DNA of 49,568 nt. Source: JADGHE01 sp035716025 (GTDB lineage Bacteria > Pseudomonadota > Alphaproteobacteria > Rhizobiales > Xanthobacteraceae). Made by a program: the position numbers and the translations under genes. The DNA lies in contig DASTKH010000036.1 of the NCBI GenBank assembly GCA_035716025.1, positions 1 to 49,568 of the forward strand, in the 5' to 3' direction. This document shows positions 16,628 through 25,300 of the stretch, piece by piece. How positions within the stretch are numbered: position 1 is the first letter of the stretch; every line of letters starts with the position of its first letter. The notes under the pieces were generated by a model. That model did no database searches. It saw only the letters and a list, made by a program, of their open reading frames with translations, and was not told the origin of the DNA.

Positions 16628-17641
16628 TTATTTCTTGTCGAGCATGGCCGCGGCGTCGCGCCAGACGCTGCGGTCGACAAGCCGGTCGTAGCTCACCGGC
16701 GTCTTGCCCGGTCGGATATTACCGACCTTCACCATGGCGGCTGTCATCGCCTCGAGCTTCTTCTGGTCGAGCCCGTCCTCGTTCGCCGGCCAATAGCCGA
16801 TGGGATTGAGAAAGCCGAGTGCGTTCTTCGCCTGCTCCTTGGTCCGGGTCGTCACGGTCGCGATTTCCGCAACGCGATCGACATTCTTCGGGTCATTGAT
16901 GAACCGCGCGGCGTCGGTGAGCCCGGCGAGGAAGCGCACATAGGCGTCGCGGTTCTTGGCGAGATCGCTCTTGCGCACCGTGACGACGAGGAAGTGCGCA
17001 TTCGGGTTCACGTCGATGAGCCGACTGATAATTTTCACCGGCTTGCCCTGCTGGGCGATCACAGGGATTTCATCGAAATGCAGAATCCCGAATTTCAGCC
17101 GGTCGGCGATCATCGCCTGCATGGTCGCCGTGGAAGGCAAGGCGATCTGCTGAACGTCATCGAGCTTGAGGCCGCATGAGGCGAGGATGAGCCGCAAGGA
17201 GTTGGCGCGGGCGCCGCCGATGACGTCGATGCCGACCGGCTGGCCCTTGGTGTCCTTGCAGCCGGCATTGTGATCGGTCGTCGCCAGCACATGGCTGGGA
17301 TGAGGCATGCCCCAGATCGCCACCACGTCGGCATCGGCATTGGAAATCTGGTTGATGGTGAGCGCCGAGGGGGCCTGCGCGACGTCGATGTCGCCGGCGA
17401 TGAGGGCACGGGCCGCGGCGGTGCCCGACTCGGGATACTTCAGCTCGACGTCGACGCCGTGTTTCTTGAACAGGCCTTCCTTGTCGGCGACGTAGCCGAT
17501 GATCGCGGCAAAGATCGGCGGCGGACCGGCGATGACCCCGAATCGCAGCTTCGGGGTTTGCGCGGCAGCCGGGCCCGCAAGTCCGGCAATGAGCAGCAGC
17601 ACGGCGAAAACCGCCGCGCATACGGGCGCCCTGCGCGTCAT
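16628..17641 (-). CDS. ABC transporter substrate-binding protein, NMT1/SsuA/TauA type
   Basis: Periplasmic binding protein of 337 residues. A signal peptide (1-27, ending AAA before QTP) is followed by the family start LRFGVIAGPPPIFAAIIGY, then GLFKKHGVDVELKYPESGTAAARAL. The ATG at 17639-17641 has a GGGAGG ribosome-binding site; the longer open frame upstream is not used. This protein class pairs with SsuBC/TauBC-type transporters. The ATPase/permease operon at 10191-12600 has no binding protein beside it, so this one is the obvious candidate partner, although 4 kb and opposite-strand genes lie between. Ligand unknown. Confidence 0.87.
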   Translation of the reverse strand: MTRRAPVCAAVFAVLLLIAGLAGPAAAQTPKLRFGVIAGPPPIFAAIIGYVADKEGLFKKHGVDVELKYPESGTAAARALIAGDIDVAQAPSALTINQISNADADVVAIWGMPHPSHVLATTDHNAGCKDTKGQPVGIDVIGGARANSLRLILASCGLKLDDVQQIALPSTATMQAMIADRLKFGILHFDEIPVIAQQGKPVKIISRLIDVNPNAHFLVVTVRKSDLAKNRDAYVRFLAGLTDAARFINDPKNVDRVAEIATVTTRTKEQAKNALGFLNPIGYWPANEDGLDQKKLEAMTAAMVKVGNIRPGKTPVSYDRLVDRSVWRDAAAMLDKK

Positions 17642-17831
17642 CCAAATTCCTCCCGTTTCGAACGCGGCCCTCTTCGGAGCCGACGCGACCATTGTGATGA
17701 AGGCGCCGGCCGCGATCAACTGGTCATTGTGTTCCGGGCCGCGGCGGGAAATAAGCATCCGCGGCCGAGCCGGCCGCGCGGCGCGCGTGCGTCGGCATCG
17801 GCTTGCGACGGGAGAGGCGGGGCGGAAGCGC

Positions 17832-18914
17832 ATGAATGCGAGGGGGGATGCGACGGTAGCGGCGACCGCGACGGTGGACGCCATGCTGGCCTTTACCGCG
17901 GAGGCGCTGGGCGTTTGTGGGCTGCCCGCAAAGGACGCGGCGACCGTCGCCGAGCGCATGATCGAAGCCGATCTCTGCGGGATTGATACGCATGGGATCG
18001 CGCGGTTGCCGCAATACGTGCCCTGGCTGCGGCAGGGCACGATCAATCCGCGGCCGGATATCCGTGTGACCGAGCGCGGTTTTGCGACGGCGGTCGTCGA
18101 CGGCGACAACGGCATGGGCCATCTCGTCATGACGGTCGCGGCCGAAACCGCCATCGCGACGGCGCGGCAAGCGGGTGTCGCCTGGGTCGGCGCCCGCCGC
18201 TCGAACCACGCGGGCGCGGGCGGCGTCTATGCTGCGCTCGCGCTGCCGCACGGGATGATCGGCATCTATGGCGCGGCCTCGAGCGCAAACCACATGGCCG
18301 TGTGGGGCGGGGCCGAGCCGATGCTCGGCACGAACCCGATCGCCTTCGCCATTCCCGCCGGGGATGAGCCGCCGGTCGTGCTCGACATCGCAACCTCCGT
18401 CTCCTCCTTCGGGCAGATCCGCAAACACATGCTGAGCGGGGAGCCGATCCCCGAAAATTGGGTCATGGATCGGCGCGACGGCTCGCCGATCACCGATCCG
18501 AACAAGGCGACGCAAGGGACGCTCCTGCCCATCGGAGGCTACAAGGGCAGCGGGCTTGCGCTCGTCATCGGCCTTCTCGCCGGCCCGCTCAATCGGGCGG
18601 CCTTCGGGCGCGATGTGCAGGACTTCGGCGGAAACCGCGCGCGCGAGACGAACACCGGACAGTTCATCATCGCCGTCGATGTTGCGCGTTTTGTGCCGCT
18701 CGATGCCTTCAAGGCGGAGATCGACCGTCATCTGCGCGATCTGCGGGACTCGCGACGTCTGCCTGGGGTGGAGGCGATTCGCATTCCCGGCGGCGAGCGG
18801 CAGCGCCGCCTCGAGGCGCGGCGCGCCGAAGGGGTCCCGTTGTCGGCCGCGCTCGTCCGCCAGCTCGATGCGTTGGCGCAGGAGCTTGGGATCGCGCCGA
18901 TCAGGCGCCGCTGA
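17832..18914 (+). CDS. Malate/L-lactate dehydrogenase family (LDH2) oxidoreductase
   Basis: NAD(P)-dependent dehydrogenase of the Ldh2/YlbC/MdhG family, 360 residues. The conserved regions are ADLCGIDTHGIARLPQY near the N-terminus, GVAWVGARRSNHAGAGGVY, the nucleotide-related GTNPIAFAIPAG and the glycine-rich GGYKGSGLALVIGLLAGPL. Members reduce 2-keto acids such as pyruvate, ureidoglycolate or 2,3-diketogulonate, or oxidise sulfolactate. The start at 17832 opens the domain; the frame is open to 17499, antisense to the binding-protein gene's 5' region. It overlaps the convergent dehydrogenase gene by 14 bases at the 3' end. Confidence 0.9.
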   Translation: MNARGDATVAATATVDAMLAFTAEALGVCGLPAKDAATVAERMIEADLCGIDTHGIARLPQYVPWLRQGTINPRPDIRVTERGFATAVVDGDNGMGHLVMTVAAETAIATARQAGVAWVGARRSNHAGAGGVYAALALPHGMIGIYGAASSANHMAVWGGAEPMLGTNPIAFAIPAGDEPPVVLDIATSVSSFGQIRKHMLSGEPIPENWVMDRRDGSPITDPNKATQGTLLPIGGYKGSGLALVIGLLAGPLNRAAFGRDVQDFGGNRARETNTGQFIIAVDVARFVPLDAFKAEIDRHLRDLRDSRRLPGVEAIRIPGGERQRRLEARRAEGVPLSAALVRQLDALAQELGIAPIRRR

Positions 18915-20379
18915 GCGCCTCGGCCGTGGCGCCGCGCGCACCGACGGCATAGAGGCGCGCGAGCCAGCGGGTCACCGGCTCCACGAAGTGCGGCTCGCGC
19001 GGGAGATCGTTGCCGAACACTTCGGGAAGCGCGAGCAGCGCCGGCGCAAGGCGCTCCGGCACCGGCCCGGCCGCCGCGGCGATCGCGTTGAGCCGCGCGG
19101 CAAGCGGATCGCGAACGTCGATCGGCCGACCCTGTTCGTCCGTTCCCGAGACGTAGCGCATCCAGCCGGCCACGGCGAGCGCAAGGCGCGCGAACGGTGC
19201 GCCGTCGGCAAGCCGGGTTCGGATCGTGCGCAAAAGGCGCGGTGGCAGCTTCTGCGATCCGTCCATGGCAATCTGCCAGGTTCTGTGACGGATCGCCCGG
19301 TTGGCAAAGCGCGCCATGACCGAGCGCTTGTAGGCATGGGCGTCGATTCCGGCGGGAAGCGCAAGAGTCGGGATGATTTCCTCGTCCATCATTACGTTGA
19401 TGAAGTCGCGGAACACTGCGTCGTGACAGGCGTCGGCGATCGTCTCGTGGCCCGCGAGATAGCCGAGATAGGCAAGGGCGGAATGGCTCGCATTGAGCAA
19501 CTGCAGCTTCAGCGCCTCGTAGGGCGCGATGTCGGAGACGAGCTCGACGCCAACCGCCTCCCATTGCGGCCGCCCGGCCGGGAACCGATCTTCGACGATC
19601 CATCGATTGTAGGCTTCCGCGATCACGGGGCTTGCGTCTTCGAGGCCGATCCGTTCGGCGATATGCCGGCGGTCGGCATCCGTCGTGGCCGGGACGATCC
19701 GGTCGAGCATCGTCGAGGGAAACGCGACCGTATCGGCGATATGGTGGCCGAGCGCGGTGTCGCGCAGCGTCGCAAGTTCGACGACGGCCCGCCGCACCGC
19801 CTCGCCGTTGCGGGCGAGATTGTCGCAGCACAGCACCGTGAAGGGACGATGGCCCGCCGCGCGCCGCCGGCCCAGCGCCTCGACCAGATAACCCGGCGCC
19901 GAGCGCGGGCGCATCGGGTTTGCGAGATCGTGGCGGATGTCCGCTTGGCCGGTGTCGAGCGTGCCGCTGGCCGGATCGAGGCCGTAGCCTTTTTCGGTGA
20001 CGGTCAAGCTGACGATGGCGACCGCCGGATGGCTCATCGCCGCAAGCAACGCCTCCGGCTTCTCGGGCGCGACAAGAACGCCGCGCAGCGCGCCGATGAC
20101 CCGCAAATGTTCCGATCCGTCGCTTCGCTCCGCGACGGTGTAGAGCCAGTCCTGCGGGGCGAGGGCATCGCGGGTTACGGGCGAGCGCAGGCACGCACCG
20201 AGAATGCCCCAGCGCAGATCGCCCGCGGAAATTGCCGCTTCGGTGAAGACCGCTTCCTGGGCCCGATGGAAGGCGCCGAGGCCGAGATGGACGATCCCGG
20301 TCGCAAGGCGGTCGCGGTCGTAGTCGGGCCGCGCAACATGGGCGGGAAGCTGCGGGAGCGTTCGGGCCGAGAGGCGCAT
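18901..20379 (-). CDS. Mannitol/mannonate (fructuronate reductase-type) dehydrogenase
   Basis: Polyol-specific long-chain dehydrogenase of the mannitol 2-dehydrogenase/UxuB family, 492 residues, the usual length. The N-terminal nucleotide-binding start IVHLGLGAFHRAQEAVF, the SLTVTEKGYG segment and the catalytic K-x4-N-x2-H motif (KLQLLNASH) are present. It interconverts fructuronate/mannonate or a similar ketose/polyol pair. The ATG at 20377-20379 is preceded by GATGAGG; a GTG at 20415 is the upstream alternative. Convergent with and overlapping the LDH2 gene by 14 bases. The other hexuronate-pathway genes (uxaC, uxuA) are not in the window. Confidence 0.92.
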   Translation of the reverse strand: MRLSARTLPQLPAHVARPDYDRDRLATGIVHLGLGAFHRAQEAVFTEAAISAGDLRWGILGACLRSPVTRDALAPQDWLYTVAERSDGSEHLRVIGALRGVLVAPEKPEALLAAMSHPAVAIVSLTVTEKGYGLDPASGTLDTGQADIRHDLANPMRPRSAPGYLVEALGRRRAAGHRPFTVLCCDNLARNGEAVRRAVVELATLRDTALGHHIADTVAFPSTMLDRIVPATTDADRRHIAERIGLEDASPVIAEAYNRWIVEDRFPAGRPQWEAVGVELVSDIAPYEALKLQLLNASHSALAYLGYLAGHETIADACHDAVFRDFINVMMDEEIIPTLALPAGIDAHAYKRSVMARFANRAIRHRTWQIAMDGSQKLPPRLLRTIRTRLADGAPFARLALAVAGWMRYVSGTDEQGRPIDVRDPLAARLNAIAAAAGPVPERLAPALLALPEVFGNDLPREPHFVEPVTRWLARLYAVGARGATAEALSGA

Positions 20380-20411
20380 CGCGTCTGAAACCTCATCCGG
20401 AACGGCTTTGA

Positions 20412-20570
20412 TCACTTGAGGACGGCAAGTCCGAGCCCGAAAAGCGCAAACAGGCCGGCCAGAAGCAGGCAGACCAGTGCGGCTGCGCGGAGGCCGAGGT
20501 CGCGCCACCGCCGCCTGCGGCGGGGAAGGGGCGGCAGGGGTTCGGGATCGTCCTGGTAAGGCGCAAGCAC
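20412..20570 (-). CDS. Small single-pass membrane protein upstream of the mannonate-type dehydrogenase
   Basis: Frame of 52 codons from a GTG at 20568-20570 (the frame is open to an ATG at 20669). It encodes a Pro-rich, Arg-rich cytoplasmic part (LPPLPRRRRRWRDLG) and one C-terminal hydrophobic helix (about 19 residues) ending at VLK. It stops 32 bases before the dehydrogenase on the same strand, so it may be its operon leader gene. No family recognised; only the charge/hydrophobic pattern and position support it. Confidence 0.4.
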   Translation of the reverse strand: MLAPYQDDPEPLPPLPRRRRRWRDLGLRAAALVCLLLAGLFALFGLGLAVLK

Positions 20571-20769
20571 GCGATGTCGTCCGGTTCGTGCCGCAGCCGG
20601 GACCCTCGGGCCGGCGCGCAGCACGGGGCAGGGATCCCGTCTTCGCGCGCAAAAGCGTCTCCAAGTCAAGTCCGCAGAGGCGGCGTCTCAGCCCTGCAAG
20701 AGCCGTGTTTCACCCGCGCGCGATCTTCCTCTAGGATTGCGCGGCGCCCCTTTTTCAGCGGTCCTGCCC

Positions 20770-22173
20770 ATGACCGATCTCGCCTCGCTGACCGCCGTCG
20801 ATCTCGTTCGGCTTTACCGCCGGCGCGAATTGTCGCCGGTCGAGGTCACGAAGGACGCCTTCGCCCGGATCGAGAAATTCGAGCCGGCAGTCAATGCCTT
20901 CGTTCTCACCGATCCGGAACGCGCGTTCGGCTCTGCGCGGGCCTCCGAGCAGCGCTGGCTGCGCGGCGAGCCTGCCGGGCTCGTGGACGGCGTGCCGGCG
21001 ACCGTGAAGGACAACGTGCTTGCCAGGGACTGGCCGTGCCGGCGCGGCTCCCTCACGGGCGATCCGGCGCCGGTGGCGGAGGATGCGCCGGCGGTCGCGC
21101 GGCTGCGCGAGCACGGTGCGGTACTGCTCGGCAAGACGACCATGCCGGAGTTCGGCTGGATCGGCGCCTGCCATTCGCCGCTGACCGGCATCACCCGCAA
21201 TCCCTGGAGGCTTGATCGCACGCCAGGCGGCTCCTCGGGCGGCGCAGCGGTCGCGGCCGCGCTCAATCTCGGCCAGCTCCACATCGGCACGGATGCCGCA
21301 GGGTCCGTGCGGATTCCCGCCTCCTTTTCCGGCGTCTTCGCGCACAAGCCGAGTTTCGGCCGCGTGCCGGCGTGGCCCTCTTCACCCTTCGGAATGCTTT
21401 CGCATGTCGGACCGATCACCCGCACGGTAACGGATGCCGCGCTGATGTTCACCGTCATGGCCGAGCCGGACGCGCGGGACATGACCGCCTGGAACACAGC
21501 CCCGCCGGATTTCCGCGTCGGCTTGGAGGACGGCGTAAGGGGCCTGCGCATCGCCTGGAGCCCGCGCCTCGGCTACGTGAAGAAGATCCACCCGGAGGTC
21601 GAGGCCGCGGCGGCGGCCGCAGCGCGGGCCTTCGAGGAGCTCGGCGCGACTGTGGAGGAGGCCGACCCGGGCTTTCCCGACCCCGCGGAAGTGATCCTCA
21701 CCCTCTGGCAGTCCGTCTCCGCGACCGTGGTGGAGTCGTTTCCCGATTCCGAGCGCGCCAAGATGGACAAGGGCTTTCTGCGCATCGCCGAACGCGGCAA
21801 GCGCTACGGGCTTGCCGATTATCTGAAGGCCTTCGGCGCGCGGGCGGACTATGCGCTCGCCATGGCGCGCTTCCACGAACGCTACGACCTGCTGCTCACG
21901 CCGCAGATGGCGGTGCCGGCAATCGAGGCCGGGAGGGAAGCGCCCGCCGACGGCAGCTTCGGCGACATGTGGGTCGAGTGGTCGCCTTACACGTATCCCT
22001 TCAACCTTACCCAGCAGCCCGCCGCCTCGGTTCCCTGCGGGTTTACCCGGGACGGCCTGCCGATCGGACTGCAGATCGTCGGTCCGGCCCGGCAGGATGC
22101 GCTCGTGCTGCGCGCGGCGCGGGCTTATGAGAGCCTGCGCCCATTCGGCACGATCGCGGAGCCGCGCTCCTGA
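20770..22173 (+). CDS. Amidase signature family hydrolase
   Basis: Cytoplasmic amidase of 467 residues with the Ser-cisSer-Lys triad region: K80 (TVKDN), the GGSSGG loop (153-158) and nucleophile S179 in GTDAAGSVRIPAS. In most relatives the last motif is GTDxGGS; here alanine replaces the first glycine. The start at ATG 20770 opens the family sequence (MTDLASLTAVDLVRLYRRRE); an in-frame start at 20737 lies upstream. Substrate cannot be told: the family includes GatA, AtzF and aryl/acyl amidases, and the absence of gatB/gatC nearby argues for a catabolic amidase. Last gene of the accessory region. Confidence 0.9.
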   Translation: MTDLASLTAVDLVRLYRRRELSPVEVTKDAFARIEKFEPAVNAFVLTDPERAFGSARASEQRWLRGEPAGLVDGVPATVKDNVLARDWPCRRGSLTGDPAPVAEDAPAVARLREHGAVLLGKTTMPEFGWIGACHSPLTGITRNPWRLDRTPGGSSGGAAVAAALNLGQLHIGTDAAGSVRIPASFSGVFAHKPSFGRVPAWPSSPFGMLSHVGPITRTVTDAALMFTVMAEPDARDMTAWNTAPPDFRVGLEDGVRGLRIAWSPRLGYVKKIHPEVEAAAAAAARAFEELGATVEEADPGFPDPAEVILTLWQSVSATVVESFPDSERAKMDKGFLRIAERGKRYGLADYLKAFGARADYALAMARFHERYDLLLTPQMAVPAIEAGREAPADGSFGDMWVEWSPYTYPFNLTQQPAASVPCGFTRDGLPIGLQIVGPARQDALVLRAARAYESLRPFGTIAEPRS

Positions 22174-22371
22174 TCGTCGGCAGGAGGGGGCACAGGTCGT
22201 CGACCGCGGACGACGGGAGGGGCAGAGTCGCGCAATGACTCGAAGATGTTCGCGATTTGCGCGCTTTGTCTTTTCGCTTCGGCAAGATGGCCGCGGCTAT
22301 CCAGACTCGTTGCGTCCGCGCCATGCGCGCCCGAAACATCCGATCTCCGCCCCGGAGGAGGGGAGGTTTGC

Positions 22372-25300
22372 ATGATCGCTGCGTCCATTCGCGCCGCCTG
22401 TACGGCGACACTTCTCGCTTTTTCGGTTTGCGTCTCCTCCGCGGCGGACAAGCCGTTTCACCGTGACGATCTTGCCGATGCGGCGATCAAGCTCGAAGCC
22501 GAAATCAAGCGGGCGACGCCGGCGACGGACCACCCCGTTGCGACGCTGCGCCGCGAGGCTGTCGCGGCGCAGGAGCGCGGCGAATGGCGGCGCGCGGTCG
22601 AATTGCTGTCGCAGGTCGCGGTCGCCGAGCCGAATGCGAGCGGCAACTGGCTGCGACTCAGCCAAGCCATCGCGCAGCTTCCGGCCGCCAACAACAACGA
22701 GCGCGCGCAGCTTCTCGAACGCGCCTCGACGGCAGCCTTCCTCGCCTATCAGCGCGCCGCCGGCAAGGAGGCCGAGGCGGAAAGTCTCGCGCGTCTCGGC
22801 CGCCTCTTCGCGCAGCGCCGGCTCTGGCGTCCTGCGCTCGACGCCATGCGGCTTTCGCTCGAACGCCACGAAAACGCGGAGTTGCGCCTTCAGTATGAGC
22901 AGGCGCGCAACGACCACGGCTTCCGTCTGCTCGACTATACGGTGGATTCCGATGCGGCCTCGCCGCGCGCCTGCTTCCAGTTTTCCGAGGACCTGCCGGG
23001 CAGGCGCACGGACTTCTCGCCCTTCGTGTCGGTCGCCGGGATCGATAAACCGGCGCTCAGCGCCGACGGCAAACAGCTCTGCGTCGAGGGGCTGAAGCAC
23101 GGAGAGCGCTATTTCATCACGCTGCGCGCCGGGTTGCCTTCCACCGTGAGGGAGGCGCTCGTGCGCTCCGCGGAGTTCAACATTTATGTCCGCGATCGCA
23201 AGCCTTTCGTGCGCTTCACCGGCCGAGCCTATGTTCTGCCGCGCAGCGGCCAGCAGGGCATTCCGGTCGTCAGCGTCAATACGAATAAGGTGAAAGTGAG
23301 CGTATTGCGGGTCGGCGACCGCAACCTCATGGACACGCTGCAGGGCAACGATTTTCAGCGCAATCTCTACCCGTATGAACTCGAACGCCTCGCCGAGGAA
23401 CGCGGAATCTCCGTGTGGAAAGGCGACATGACGGTCGAACGGACCCTTAATGCGGAGGTGACCACCGCCTTTCCGGTCGAGCAGGCGATCCCGAAAATGG
23501 AGCCCGGCGTCTATGTGATGACGGCCGAACCGGACGGGCCGGCCTCCGAGACCTACGAGGCGCTGGCGACACAATGGTTCATTGTGTCGGATCTCGGTCT
23601 TGCGGCCTTCTCCGGACGGGACGGTATCCATGTCTTCGTGCAGTCGCTCGCGAGCACCGAGGCGCTCGCCGGAGTCGAGGTGCGACTTATTGCGCGCAGC
23701 AACGAAGTGCTGGGCGCGGCGAAGACGGACGCCGCCGGCATGGCGCACTTCGGCGCCGGGCTTACGCGCGGGGAGGGCGGGCTTGCGCCGGCCCTGCTGG
23801 TCGCCGAGACCGCGGCGGGCGATTACGCCTTCCTCAACCTCAGAGGCCCGGCCTTCGATCTTTCGGACCGCGGGGTCGCTGGGCGCCCGCCTGCGAACGG
23901 ACTCGATGCCTTCGTCTATGCCGAGCGCGGCGTCTACCGCACCGGAGAGAGCGTCCATCTCACGGCGCTGCTGCGCGACGCCAAAGGTGCAGCCGTCGCC
24001 GGCACGCCCTTGACACTCGTCGTCGACCGTCCGGACGGCGTCGAATACCGCCGTACGGTGCTCCCGGATGAAGGGCTCGGCGGGCGTGCGCTGAGGCTGC
24101 CCATCGTCTCCTCGGCGCCGACGGGAACTTGGCGCGTGCGCGCCTATGTCGATCCCAAGGGCGTCCCCGTCGGGCAAACGACCTTCATGGTGGAAGACTA
24201 TGTGCCGGATCGGCTGGAATTCACGTTATCGACGCGGGCCGGCAAACTCATAAAGGGCCAGCCGACGGAGGTCACGCTGGAAGGCCGCTATCTATACGGC
24301 GCGCCGGCGTCAAACCTCATGCTCGAAGGCGAGACGGTGATCACCGCGACGGAGGATCGTCCGGGGTTCGCCGGCTACCGGTTCGGGCTTGCCGACGAGG
24401 AGCCGGTGAGCGAGCGCGTCGAGCTTGCGGACCTGCCCGAAACAGATGCGCAGGGCAAAGCCGCTTTCGGCGTCACGCTCGACACGCTGCCCGCCTCCAC
24501 GCGGCCGCTGCAAGCGCAGGTCACGGTGCGCATGGCCGAGCCCGGCGGGCGCGCGGTGGAGCGCAGCCTGACGCTTCCGGTCGTGCCGGCGGCGCCGATG
24601 ATCGGCGTCAAGCCGCTGTTTTCGGGCCGCTCGCTGGGCGACGGGGAGATGGCGAGCTTCGACGTGCTCATGGTTGCGCCGGACGGGGGCACGATCGCGC
24701 GCAAGGGCCTTCGTTACGAGCTCCTTAAGATCGAGTCCCGCTACCAGTGGTACCGGCAGGACGGCCGCTGGGAATACGAGCCGGTGAAGTCCACACGGCG
24801 CGTCGCCGACGGGCAGATCGACGTGGGCGTGACGGATCCGACGCGCATTTCGGTACCGGTGAGCTGGGGACGCTACCGGCTCGAAGTCTCGACCGGCGAC
24901 CCGGACGGCCCCGTCACCGCCGTCACCTTCGATGCGGGCTTCTACGCCGAAGCCTCCGCCGACACCCCGGATCTTCTCGAAATCGCGCTCGACAAGCCGG
25001 AATACCGGCCGGGCGAGACGATGACGGTGGCGGTGACGGCGCGTACCGCCGGCAAGGTGACGCTTGCGGTCGTCAGCGACCGGCTGGTGGCGACGACCAC
25101 GGCAGATGTTGAGGCCGGCACGGCGCGGCTGCCGCTCACGGTCGGCGACGATTGGGGCACCGGCGCCTATGTGGTCGCGACCCTGCGGCGGCCTCTCGAC
25201 GCGCAGGCGAAACGGATGCCCGGCCGCGCCATCGGCGTGCAATGGTTCGGCATCGACCGCGCCGCGCACACGCTGACGCTCGACCTCGGCCTGCCGCCGC

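Noticed and set aside
18556..20388. 610-codon plus-strand frame opposite the mannonate-type dehydrogenase
   Set aside because: Composition is typical of antisense to a GC-rich gene; the minus strand carries the conserved K-x4-N-x2-H dehydrogenase.
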